Shown one piece after another: positions 1 to 5,800 of a stretch of 6,026 nt of DNA. The notes under the pieces are model-generated. The model saw only the letters and a program-made list of their open reading frames with translations, did no database searches and was not told the DNA's origin. How positions within the stretch are numbered: the first letter of the stretch is position 1; every line of letters begins with the position of its first letter. The translations under genes and the position numbers were made by a program. This stretch comes from Deltaproteobacteria bacterium (GTDB taxonomy: Bacteria > Desulfobacterota > Syntrophia > Syntrophales > JAAYKM01): assembly GCA_019136935.1 (NCBI GenBank), contig JAGVTI010000311.1:1-6026 (forward strand), given 5' to 3'.

Positions 1-454
1 CGCCTCTTCCGAGAGTCGTGATGTTATTGTTCTCGTCGATACCCTGAAACCCGGCAACCACGACGATGGTCCCCTTTTCGAGTTCTTCCCTGATGAGGCG
101 TTCATCCACATCGAGGATTCTCGCCTTGTTGAAAGCATTGTCCGTCAGAACCCGGACCTGGAACCCCAGAAACGACTTTGCCCGGTAACCCAGACGGTTG
201 AGAACGATCGACAACAGGGTGATGGTGACCTGTTCACCCGTCGAGATCAATGAATCGTATTCCCTGGGATCCGGCGGGTCTCCCGCCTGCGTCGCCAGTT
301 GAATCAGTCGATCCGTTTCACCGGCCATGGCGGAAACAACGATGACCACCTGGTTGCCCGCTTCTTTTGTTTTGATGGCTTTCTTCGCGACGTTTTCGAT
401 CTTTTCCAGATTCGCGACAGAAGTTCCGCCATATTTCTGAACAATCAAAGCCAT
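1..454 (-). CDS. lysC: Aspartate kinase, N-terminal part (runs off window)
   Basis: Aspartokinase phosphorylates L-aspartate with ATP, the first committed step to lysine, threonine, methionine and diaminopimelate; it is cytosolic. Only residues 1-151 are inside the window, and the last complete codon ends at base 2. The protein begins MALIVQKYGGTSV, the nucleotide-binding K-Y-G-G-T-S signature of the family. NQVVIVVSAM follows at about residues 34-43, the S-T-G-E-Q-V-T substrate-site segment near 71-77, and GFQG near 135-138. It ends in L-G-R-G, the start of the usual LGRGGSD motif. The regulatory ACT domains would lie beyond the edge, so feedback type cannot be judged. The ATG at 454-452 is supported by a strong ribosome binding site 8 bases upstream. 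The start lies 15 bases after the tsaE stop, so the two genes are probably cotranscribed. Confidence 0.95.
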   Translation of the reverse strand, partial: MALIVQKYGGTSVANLEKIENVAKKAIKTKEAGNQVVIVVSAMAGETDRLIQLATQAGDPPDPREYDSLISTGEQVTITLLSIVLNRLGYRAKSFLGFQVRVLTDNAFNKARILDVDERLIREELEKGTIVVVAGFQGIDENNNITTLGRG

Positions 455-462
455 ACGCAAAA

Positions 463-469
463 CCTCCTT
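463..469 (-). promoter_or_regulatory. Ribosome binding site of lysC
   Basis: On the minus strand the sequence reads AAGGAGG, a near-perfect Shine-Dalgarno sequence, 8 bases before the lysC ATG. It begins immediately after the tsaE stop codon (472-470), so terminating ribosomes could reinitiate here. It fixes the lysC start. Confidence 0.85.
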
Positions 470-946
470 CTATTGATGCTGATACTCAGTCAAAATTCTA
501 TGGACCACGGCCTCCCGGCCGGACAACCTGATGATGCGCGTCGTTTCATCCATGTATTCGAACAGGACGAATAACGTCTCTTTCGGCAGAATGTCCCTGA
601 TCTTTTCCGCCCATTCGATCACGACCACGCCGCCTCCGTTGAAAAAATCCTCAAAGCCCGCATCCATCATCTCCCGTGAATTTTCCAACCGGTACGCATC
701 CACGTGCCACAATGGAAAACGTCCCGGGTACTCATTGATGATGGTAAAGGTCGGACTGGTGATCTCATATTCATCCGATACTCCCAGGCTTTTCGCCAAC
801 CCCTTCGTCAGGCAGGTCTTTCCCGAGCCCAGATCGCCGATCAGGGCGACGAGGTCGCCGCGAACAAGATTTTTCCCGATGATTTCTCCCAATCTCCGGG
901 TTTCTTCCTCGCTATGGGAACACAGTTCCTTTTCTCTTTGATTCAT
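470..946 (-). CDS. tsaE: tRNA threonylcarbamoyladenosine biosynthesis ATPase TsaE
   Basis: TsaE is the small P-loop ATPase that works with TsaB and TsaD to make t6A at position 37 of ANN-decoding tRNAs. The 158 residues match the usual length of about 150-160. Visible motifs are Walker A GDLGSGKT at residues 37-44, S-P-T-F-T at 64-68 (switch-like segment), HVDAYRLE at 81-88 with the conserved Asp, and V-V-I-E-W-A-E-K near 108-115, the family's Glu-Trp motif. I chose the ATG at 946 because the E-E-T-x-x-L-G helix then sits about 13-20 residues in, as in the E. coli protein. An in-frame ATG at 1009 would add 21 residues unlike the family. Neither start has a strong ribosome binding site; GAGGCGG lies about 13-19 bases before the ATG at 946. 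Stop TAG at 472-470. Confidence 0.9.
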   Translation of the reverse strand: MNQREKELCSHSEEETRRLGEIIGKNLVRGDLVALIGDLGSGKTCLTKGLAKSLGVSDEYEITSPTFTIINEYPGRFPLWHVDAYRLENSREMMDAGFEDFFNGGGVVVIEWAEKIRDILPKETLFVLFEYMDETTRIIRLSGREAVVHRILTEYQHQ

Positions 947-1053
947 CGCTTTCTTTTTGCCGCCTCGATTGACGGCCCCGTAGTGAACCTGAAAATATTT
1001 CCCGGACATTGTGAAGCCGTCGCCGTTGCTCCCTGGAATGACAAGACGGGACT
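947..1053 (-). other. folP-tsaE gap with possible remnant of the folP 3' end
   Basis: There are 107 bases between the folP stop (TAA, 1056-1054) and the chosen tsaE start. In the folP frame the sequence after the TAA stays open for 36 codons and ends at TGA 945-943, which overlaps the tsaE ATG as ATGA. That 36-codon stretch contains G-P-S-I-E-A-A-K-R-K-R near its end. In another frame, 1019-999 reads R-L-H-N-V-R-E, resembling the R-V-H-D-V-x-E tail that FolP normally carries. This suggests that folP once ended at 943 with coupled translation into tsaE, and that the tail was later disrupted. Chance similarity is possible because the fragment is short. No terminator or promoter is evident. Confidence 0.35.
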
Positions 1054-2265
1054 TTACCGCTGTTCTTCGCGGACAATCATATGACTCCCATGAAGGATGC
1101 AGGCGGTCACGGCCGCCGCCGTTCCCTCCGTCCGCTCAGCCGGATCCTCAACATGGGTCATGGCCCCTGTGAAGGACTTGCGCGACACGCCCGTCAGGAT
1201 GGGACGGCCGAAGATTTTCAACTCCGATAGATTTCTGAGGATGGCCAGATTGTCCCGGACCGTCTTGCCGAAACCAACCCCGGGATCGACAACGATGCTT
1301 TCAGGCCGAATTCCCATGGAGCGGGCGTGTTCAATCCGAGCCGCCAGGTACGCGATAATCTCCCCCATCAAATCCGGATAGACGATCGGACCTTCCTGCA
1401 TGGTCTTGGGAATACCCCTCATGTGCATCAAGACGACCGCGGCCCGCTTTTCCGCTATCACGGAGGGCATTTTCGGATCGAACGTCATCGCACTGATATC
1501 GTTGATGATTTCTGCTCCCGCTTCAATGGCTGCGGCTGCCACGTCCGCCTTCAGCGTATCCACGGAAATGGGGACGCGCACTTTTCCGCGGAGCCCCTCT
1601 ATGACCGGAACAATCCGTTTTAATTCCTCTTCCACCGAAACAAAGTCGGAACCGGGCCTGGAGGATTCCCCGCCGATATCGAGGATATCGGCCCCTTCCG
1701 ACTCCAGTTCCAGGGCTCTTTCAATCGCCGCCTGCGTGGACAGGTACCTGCCGCCATCGGAAAACGAATCGGGGGTGACATTGACGATTCCCATGATCCG
1801 GGTGCGTTTCCCGAATGGGACTTCCCTTCGGTTCGTAGAAAGAACAAGGTCCGTCGCCCGGTAACCGGTCAGAATCCGCTCCAATTTCTCCGACAGGGAC
1901 TTCAGTCCGAACGGCTGTACCCGGACGTGATCCGCAAAACTCCGTATCTGTCTCTCCGTCCCCATCAGGATGACATCTGTGGCGGGAACGCTGCAGGAAA
2001 CGGTCCCTCTCGCAACAGCCGCATCCGCCCCCAGGGAAAGCATTTCCTGTTTGATGATGTTCGCCGCCCTGCATTCCACGTCCTTAAGCAGGATATTCAG
2101 GTGCTTCATCTTGGGCAGCAGGATTCCCCGGGCCGGGGGATCGACCTTCACCGCCGTCAAAACCTTCAGGGATTCCTCGTCCGAAACCTGAGGCAGAATC
2201 CTGATTTGAAAGTCCCTGTCTCCCGAATCGCTCACCTCCGCCGGACTGACCGTTGCATCACTCAT
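1054..2265 (-). CDS. folP: Dihydropteroate synthase with N-terminal extension and atypical C-terminus
   Basis: DHPS condenses para-aminobenzoate with dihydropterin pyrophosphate in folate synthesis and is the sulfonamide target. The TIM-barrel domain starts near residue 150 of 403. It shows [16 protein letters not shown] at 157-172, [10 protein letters not shown] at 196-205, I-S-V-D-T at 233-237, I-N-D-I-S at 254-258, M-H-M-R-G at 280-284, [11 protein letters not shown] at 325-335 and the S-R-K-S-F loop at 361-365. Residues 1-150 are an extension absent from E. coli FolP (about 280 aa). The protein ends H-M-I-V-R-E-E-Q-R and lacks the usual R-x-H-D phosphate-site motif, so activity is uncertain. 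The ATG at 2265 is preferred over an in-frame GTG at 2301, which has no ribosome binding site. GAGG lies 12 bases before the ATG, and the start overlaps the ftsH stop by 8 bases. Confidence 0.92.
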   Translation of the reverse strand: MSDATVSPAEVSDSGDRDFQIRILPQVSDEESLKVLTAVKVDPPARGILLPKMKHLNILLKDVECRAANIIKQEMLSLGADAAVARGTVSCSVPATDVILMGTERQIRSFADHVRVQPFGLKSLSEKLERILTGYRATDLVLSTNRREVPFGKRTRIMGIVNVTPDSFSDGGRYLSTQAAIERALELESEGADILDIGGESSRPGSDFVSVEEELKRIVPVIEGLRGKVRVPISVDTLKADVAAAAIEAGAEIINDISAMTFDPKMPSVIAEKRAAVVLMHMRGIPKTMQEGPIVYPDLMGEIIAYLAARIEHARSMGIRPESIVVDPGVGFGKTVRDNLAILRNLSELKIFGRPILTGVSRKSFTGAMTHVEDPAERTEGTAAAVTACILHGSHMIVREEQR

Positions 2266-4081
2266 TCTCGGGGGTTGCCTCTTTTTTCGCTGACCGGCCA
2301 CCGTCGATAAGCTGATCGAGTTCCTCCGTGTTCAGCACTTCCTTTTCCAGAAGCGCTCCGGCGATGCGATGCAGCGTCTCGATATTGTCCGACAGCAGCT
2401 TTTGAGCGTCGTTGTAACAGTCGGTCACGATGCGCGTTATTTCCGCATCGATCGATTTGGCCGTTTCCTCGCTGTAATCCTTATGCGTCACGAATTCACG
2501 GCCCAGGAAGATCTGTTCATCCTTCTTGCCGTAGCTCAAGGGGCCCATCCGGTCGCTCATGCCCCATTCGCACACCATCTTCCTGGCGAGGTTGGTCGCC
2601 CTTTCGATATCGTTGCCCGCACCCGTCGTAAAGTCATGCAGGACCAGTTCCTCCGCCGCCCGTCCCCCCAGGAGAATCGTGATGTTATTCAAAAGATACT
2701 GCCTGGGATAGGTATGCTTCTCGTCGATCGGAAGCTGCTGGGTTACCCCCAGGGCCATGCCCCGCGGAATGATGGTGACTTTATGGATGGGATCGCTTCC
2801 CGGCAGAAGCTTGGCCACGAGAGCGTGACCCGATTCGTGATAGGCCGTGTTCTTTTTCTCCTCATCGCTGATCACCATGCTCTTTCTTTCGGCGCCCATC
2901 AGCACCTTGTCCTTGGCGAACTCAAAGTCGCTCATGTTGACTTTATCCTTGTTCTGCCTGGCCGCATACAAAGCCGCCTCGTTCACGAGGTTTTCAATGT
3001 CCGCACCGGAAAAGCCGGGTGTTCCCCGGGCGATTACGGAAAAATCGACATCGCAGTCCAGAATCGTCTTGCGGGTATGGACCTCGAATATTTTTTCCCG
3101 CCCCTTCACATCCGGAAGCGGCACCACGACCTGACGGTCGAACCGCCCCGGCCGCATCAGCGCCGGGTCCAGAACATCGGGCCTGTTCGTCGCAGAAACC
3201 AGAATGACCCCTTCGTTGGATTCAAAACCATCCATCTCGACCAAAAGCTGGTTCAGGGTCTGCTCTCTTTCGTCATGGCCGCCCCCCAGTCCGGCACCCC
3301 GGTGCCGGCCGACGGCATCGATTTCATCGATAAAGATGATACAGGGGGCGTGCTTTTTCCCCTGGGTGAAGAGATCTCTCACCCGTGAGGCGCCGACACC
3401 GACGAACATTTCCACAAAATCGGATCCGCTGATGCTGAGAAAGGGCACATCCGCCTCCCCTGCGATCGCCCTGGCGAGGAGCGTCTTACCCGTCCCCGGC
3501 TGGCCGACCAGCAGAAGCCCCTTCGGGATGCGTCCGCCCAGGCGGGTGAATTTCTTGGGGTCCTTGAGGAACTGGATCACCTCTTCCAGTTCCGCCTTGG
3601 CCTCGTCAATGCCCGCCACATCGGCAAACGTCACCTTCTTCGTTTTATCCGTCATCAGGCGGGCCCTGCTTTTCCCGAAGGCCATCGCTTTACCGCCGCC
3701 GGACTGCATCTGCCGCATGAAGAATATCCAGACGCCGATCAGCAGCAGCATGGGGAACCACGAAATCAGAATGGTCATGTACCAGGGTGAATCTTCCACC
3801 GGCTTGGCCGATATCTTGACCCCCCTCTCCTTCAGCAATGGAATCAAGGTCGGATCATCCGGGCTGAATGTCTTGAAATGCTTGCCCGTGTTGAAAGTGC
3901 CCGTAACATGGCCGCCCTGGATCGTCACTTCCTTGATCTGCCCCTTGTTCGCGTAGGCGATGAAATCGCTGAACACGATGTTTTCCTGCACGTTCTGCGG
4001 TTGACTGAACATATGGTACAGCAGAACAAAAACCAAGCCGATGACAAGCCACAGGGCGATATTTTTTTGTAAAGAATTCAA
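2258..4081 (-). CDS. ftsH: ATP-dependent zinc metalloprotease FtsH
   Basis: FtsH is a hexameric inner-membrane AAA+ protease that degrades misassembled membrane proteins and selected regulators. Its 607 residues fit the family (about 600-650). Order: TM helix 1 at about 8-25, periplasmic domain to about 100, TM helix 2 at about 102-122, AAA+ module with Walker A GQPGTGKT at 193-200, pore motif F-V-G at 226-228, Walker B I-I-F-I-D-E at 248-253 and second region of homology at about 294-316. The M41 peptidase domain has the zinc motif HESGH at 415-419 and a third ligand in G-N-D-I-E (Asp491). Walker A has Gln where Pro is usual. The start is TTG at 4081-4079: the frame is closed by TAA at 4096-4094, [15 protein letters not shown] matches FtsH N-termini, and AAGGAG lies 8 bases upstream. 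Stop TGA at 2260-2258. Confidence 0.97.
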   Translation of the reverse strand: MNSLQKNIALWLVIGLVFVLLYHMFSQPQNVQENIVFSDFIAYANKGQIKEVTIQGGHVTGTFNTGKHFKTFSPDDPTLIPLLKERGVKISAKPVEDSPWYMTILISWFPMLLLIGVWIFFMRQMQSGGGKAMAFGKSRARLMTDKTKKVTFADVAGIDEAKAELEEVIQFLKDPKKFTRLGGRIPKGLLLVGQPGTGKTLLARAIAGEADVPFLSISGSDFVEMFVGVGASRVRDLFTQGKKHAPCIIFIDEIDAVGRHRGAGLGGGHDEREQTLNQLLVEMDGFESNEGVILVSATNRPDVLDPALMRPGRFDRQVVVPLPDVKGREKIFEVHTRKTILDCDVDFSVIARGTPGFSGADIENLVNEAALYAARQNKDKVNMSDFEFAKDKVLMGAERKSMVISDEEKKNTAYHESGHALVAKLLPGSDPIHKVTIIPRGMALGVTQQLPIDEKHTYPRQYLLNNITILLGGRAAEELVLHDFTTGAGNDIERATNLARKMVCEWGMSDRMGPLSYGKKDEQIFLGREFVTHKDYSEETAKSIDAEITRIVTDCYNDAQKLLSDNIETLHRIAGALLEKEVLNTEELDQLIDGGRSAKKEATPENE

Positions 4082-4089
4082 ATCCTTCG

Positions 4090-4095
4090 CTCCTT
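4090..4095 (-). promoter_or_regulatory. Ribosome binding site fixing the TTG start of ftsH
   Basis: The minus strand reads AAGGAG, then 8 bases, then TTG. No ATG or GTG sits at a comparable place, and a frame stop (TAA, 4096-4094) overlaps the site. Translation therefore has to start downstream of it, and TTG is the first usable codon. Confidence 0.8.
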
Positions 4096-4099
4096 ATTT

Positions 4100-4117
4100 C
4101 CTGACTTTCAAGTCAGG
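4100..4117 (-). repeat. Inverted repeat / RNA hairpin next to the ftsH ribosome binding site
   Basis: The plus strand reads CCTGACTT, two bases, AAGTCAGG: perfect 8-base arms. In the ftsH leader RNA it can fold as a 7-bp stem with a UGAA loop, ending four bases before the AAGGAG site. It could be a DNA operator or a translation-control hairpin. The sequence alone does not decide. Confidence 0.5.
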
Positions 4118-4142
4118 TACTGATTAATCGCATTAAAAACTC

Positions 4143-4152
4143 GAAACGTTTC
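4143..4152. promoter_or_regulatory. Palindrome GAAACGTTTC, LacI-family operator-like
   Basis: This perfect 10-base palindrome has a central CG, flanked by AAAAA at 4135-4139 and TTTTT at 4154-4158. Operators of LacI-family repressors such as RbsR and PurR share the GAAAC/GTTTC-type half-sites with central CG. No regulator gene is in the window, so the assignment is by resemblance only. Confidence 0.3.
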
Positions 4153-4214
4153 CTTTTTAGAATACCGCACGAATATAAATTTCTCCTTAACCAGGGGTAC
4201 GCGTCAATCGTTTT

Positions 4215-4234
4215 GTATTTAAGGGGTATTTAAG
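4215..4234. repeat. Direct repeat of GTATTTAAG, 11-base period
   Basis: GTATTTAAG occurs at 4215-4223 and again at 4226-4234, separated by GG. The 11-base period is about one helical turn, so both copies present the same DNA face. That is typical of tandem protein-binding sites, though slippage in AT-rich DNA would also produce it. Confidence 0.4.
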
Positions 4235-4236
4235 CC

Positions 4237-4262
4237 CTTTAGCACAAAGGCCTAGGCTAAAG
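4237..4262 (-). repeat. Inverted repeat CTTTAGC...GCTAAAG
   Basis: Perfect 7-base arms at 4237-4243 and 4256-4262 enclose 12 bases, and the palindrome GCCTAGGC (4250-4257) overlaps the right arm. In RNA this gives a modest AU-containing stem with a 12-base loop. No U-run follows on the minus strand, so it is not a standard terminator. Confidence 0.3.
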
Positions 4263-4351
4263 ACATCGGTCCATAAATGACGGCAACGGTAAAAAAGATC
4301 TTCATTTTATAATGGCAACAGGTTTTCCTTTATAATAAGGGAGAGTTAATT

Positions 4352-5791
4352 TCAAATGATTTCTATTTTCAAAAATCTTCTTGTTGATTCCGTCACTTTG
4401 ACCGTTTCGCTGACGTCCATCCCCGCGATCCATAATACGGCATGCATGTCCGTAAGCAACGGGATTTTTCTCCGCAATTCCCTGGGCACTTTCCGATCGA
4501 TGAAGTAATCCTTGAGCTTTTTTGTCCCGTCCATGCCCAGGGGCCGGAAACGGTCGCCGGGCCTCATATTCCGGACGGTCATGGGGAAAGCGATTTGATC
4601 GTAGTCGATACGGGCGACGGTTGGCGCCTTAAAATCCCGGATCCGCTTACCGGTCAAGGTAAACCGGAGCCGGTCCCCCGTTTCTTCGATCACGATTTCG
4701 GCGTCTCCGCCGGCAACCGGATACGAAAATGGAGCCGGTTGCCGGTCTTCAAAAGAAAGGCCCGCCTGCACGGACTGCTGAACGGTTTTCCCGTCTTCCG
4801 GCAGCCGACGAGGCTGCTTTTTAAAAATGATTTTATCGTATTGCCGCCGCACTCCGGTCAGAAAGGGCAAGGACAGCCTCTGACCCGCATGCCCGTCACG
4901 GATCAGCCGCATGACTGCATCGACATGGGTCCGAGCGATCCCGTTCCGGCTGCCTGACCGGCTTTCCAGAACGGCCTTGACGACACGCCTTTGAAGGGCC
5001 TCATGGAGATGACAGAAGGCATTCGGATCAAGATGGACCTCCCCGGCATTCAAATCGATCTCCCATTTCCTGAGAACGTCTGCAGTTTGTTCTTCCAGAA
5101 AATCATTCTCCACCCGCAACGTTTCCGCCATGCCATACAATCCGTCCTCGATCCGCGGATTGTACCGTTTCATGCAGGGGATCAGATCGTGCCGAACCCG
5201 GTTCCTCAAATACAGAGAGGATCGATTCGACGCGTCCTCACGGTAGCCTGCCCTTTCACTCTCCAGATAGGCCGTGATTTCATTTCTTTTGACCGGGAGC
5301 AGCGGCCGGACCAGAACCCGATCCCGGACCGGCAGAATTCCCCTTAACCCCCTCAAGCCGGCCCCTCTCAGGAAATGAAGCAGAACGGTTTCCGCCTGAT
5401 CGTGAAATTGATGCCCCAAAGCGATTTTGTCTGCCGGCAGATCGCTGAGCAACTGGAAAAAGAAGGCATACCTCTCCCGCCGGGCCGTATCTTCCACGGA
5501 CAACCCGATCCGGCGGGAAAGTGCGCCGACATCGACTTTCTTCAGAAAAAAGGGAAGACCGAGTCCGGCTGCCTGCGCTTTCACCCATTGCGCTTCCTCG
5601 TCGGCCTGTTCGCCCCGCAAGCCATGGTTCAGATGCGCCACCGTTAAAACGATGCCGAGCTCATCCTTCAGGCGATGCAGAACCCGCAACAGGGCCATGG
5701 AGTCCGGTCCGCCGGAAACGCCGGCGATAACCCGGTCTCCTTCCTGAAACAATCCATGACGATCGATGTATTCCCTGACTTTCCTGATCAT
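4352..5791 (-). CDS. tilS: tRNA(Ile)-lysidine synthetase TilS
   Basis: TilS uses ATP and lysine to convert C34 of the minor tRNA(Ile) CAU anticodon to lysidine, which switches it from Met to Ile decoding and is normally essential. The 479 residues show the N-type ATP pyrophosphatase P-loop S-G-G-P-D-S at 26-31, H-L-N-H-G-L-R-G at 53-60 and L-G-H-Q-F-H-D-Q-A-E-T at 125-135. R-N-R-V-R-H at 196-201 closes the catalytic domain. A helical tRNA-binding middle follows, then a C-terminal TilS domain containing R-P-G-D-R-F-R-P-L-G at 410-419 and K-L-K-D-Y-F at 425-430. In the 125-135 motif, Gln and His replace the more usual His/Asn and Asp; I judge this tolerable variation. The ATG at 5791-5789 follows the HAD stop by 9 bases with only a weak GCGGGA-type ribosome site, so translation is probably coupled. 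Stop TGA at 4354-4352. Confidence 0.95.
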   Translation of the reverse strand: MIRKVREYIDRHGLFQEGDRVIAGVSGGPDSMALLRVLHRLKDELGIVLTVAHLNHGLRGEQADEEAQWVKAQAAGLGLPFFLKKVDVGALSRRIGLSVEDTARRERYAFFFQLLSDLPADKIALGHQFHDQAETVLLHFLRGAGLRGLRGILPVRDRVLVRPLLPVKRNEITAYLESERAGYREDASNRSSLYLRNRVRHDLIPCMKRYNPRIEDGLYGMAETLRVENDFLEEQTADVLRKWEIDLNAGEVHLDPNAFCHLHEALQRRVVKAVLESRSGSRNGIARTHVDAVMRLIRDGHAGQRLSLPFLTGVRRQYDKIIFKKQPRRLPEDGKTVQQSVQAGLSFEDRQPAPFSYPVAGGDAEIVIEETGDRLRFTLTGKRIRDFKAPTVARIDYDQIAFPMTVRNMRPGDRFRPLGMDGTKKLKDYFIDRKVPRELRRKIPLLTDMHAVLWIAGMDVSETVKVTESTRRFLKIEII

Positions 5792-5800
5792 GGTCCCGCT

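Larger units (their letters stand above)
4082..4351 (-). promoter_or_regulatory. tilS-ftsH intergenic region, probable ftsH leader
   Basis: This 270-base stretch is visibly richer in A and T than the flanking genes and has no convincing gene on either strand. It contains an 8-base inverted repeat (4100-4117), an 8-base palindrome GATTAATC (4122-4129), a 10-base palindrome (4143-4152), a duplicated 9-mer (4215-4234) and a 7-base inverted repeat (4237-4262). All other adjacent genes here are separated by about 110 bases or less, or overlap, so this gap is the likely site of an ftsH promoter and its control. I could not place a well-spaced sigma-70 or heat-shock promoter. I also see no GC-rich hairpin with a U-run that would terminate tilS transcription. 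Confidence 0.5.

Noticed and set aside
946..1009. Upstream in-frame ATG at 1009 for tsaE, adding 21 residues
   Set aside because: The added residues are unlike TsaE N-termini, no ribosome binding site is close, and the start at 946 gives the normal family length and an ATGA junction with the continued folP frame.
2266..2301. GTG at 2301 as folP start, adding 12 residues
   Set aside because: It has no Shine-Dalgarno sequence, would overlap ftsH by 44 bases, and the added residues are simply a basic tail read from the ftsH 3' end.
2369..3388. Long plus-strand open frame (339 codons) opposite ftsH
   Set aside because: It is antisense to the AAA+ and protease domains of an unmistakable FtsH, its predicted protein matches no family I know, and it has no operon context. 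It is a shadow of biased codon use.
3204..3956. Plus-strand open frame (250 codons) opposite the 5' half of ftsH
   Set aside because: It is low-complexity, rich in Ser and Pro, as expected from reading a gene backwards, and is fully covered by ftsH.
4105..4111. CTTGAAA on the minus strand matching the sigma-32 -35 consensus upstream of ftsH
   Set aside because: It is part of the inverted repeat, no CCCCAT-like -10 follows at the right distance, and the transcript would start within or after the start codon.
4172..4207. TTGACG (4207-4202) with TATATT (4177-4172) on the minus strand as an ftsH promoter
   Set aside because: The hexamers are good but the spacer is 24 bases instead of about 17. 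Closer -10 candidates are poor.
4299..4320. AAGATCTT followed by a T-run on the minus strand as a tilS terminator
   Set aside because: AAGATCTT is a loopless palindrome that cannot form a stable RNA hairpin before the T-run.
4329..4355. TTGAAA (4355-4350) with TATAAA (4334-4329) on the minus strand as an ftsH promoter
   Set aside because: The spacer is 15 bases, shorter than usual, and the -35 overlaps the tilS stop. It is possible but too weak to annotate.
4331..4507. Plus-strand TATAAT at 4331-4336, GGGAGAG and an ATG at 4356 opening a frame of about 50 codons into tilS
   Set aside because: The TATAAT lies too close to the ribosome-site-like GGGAGAG to leave a leader, no -35 element is present, and the frame is antisense to the conserved tilS C-terminus.
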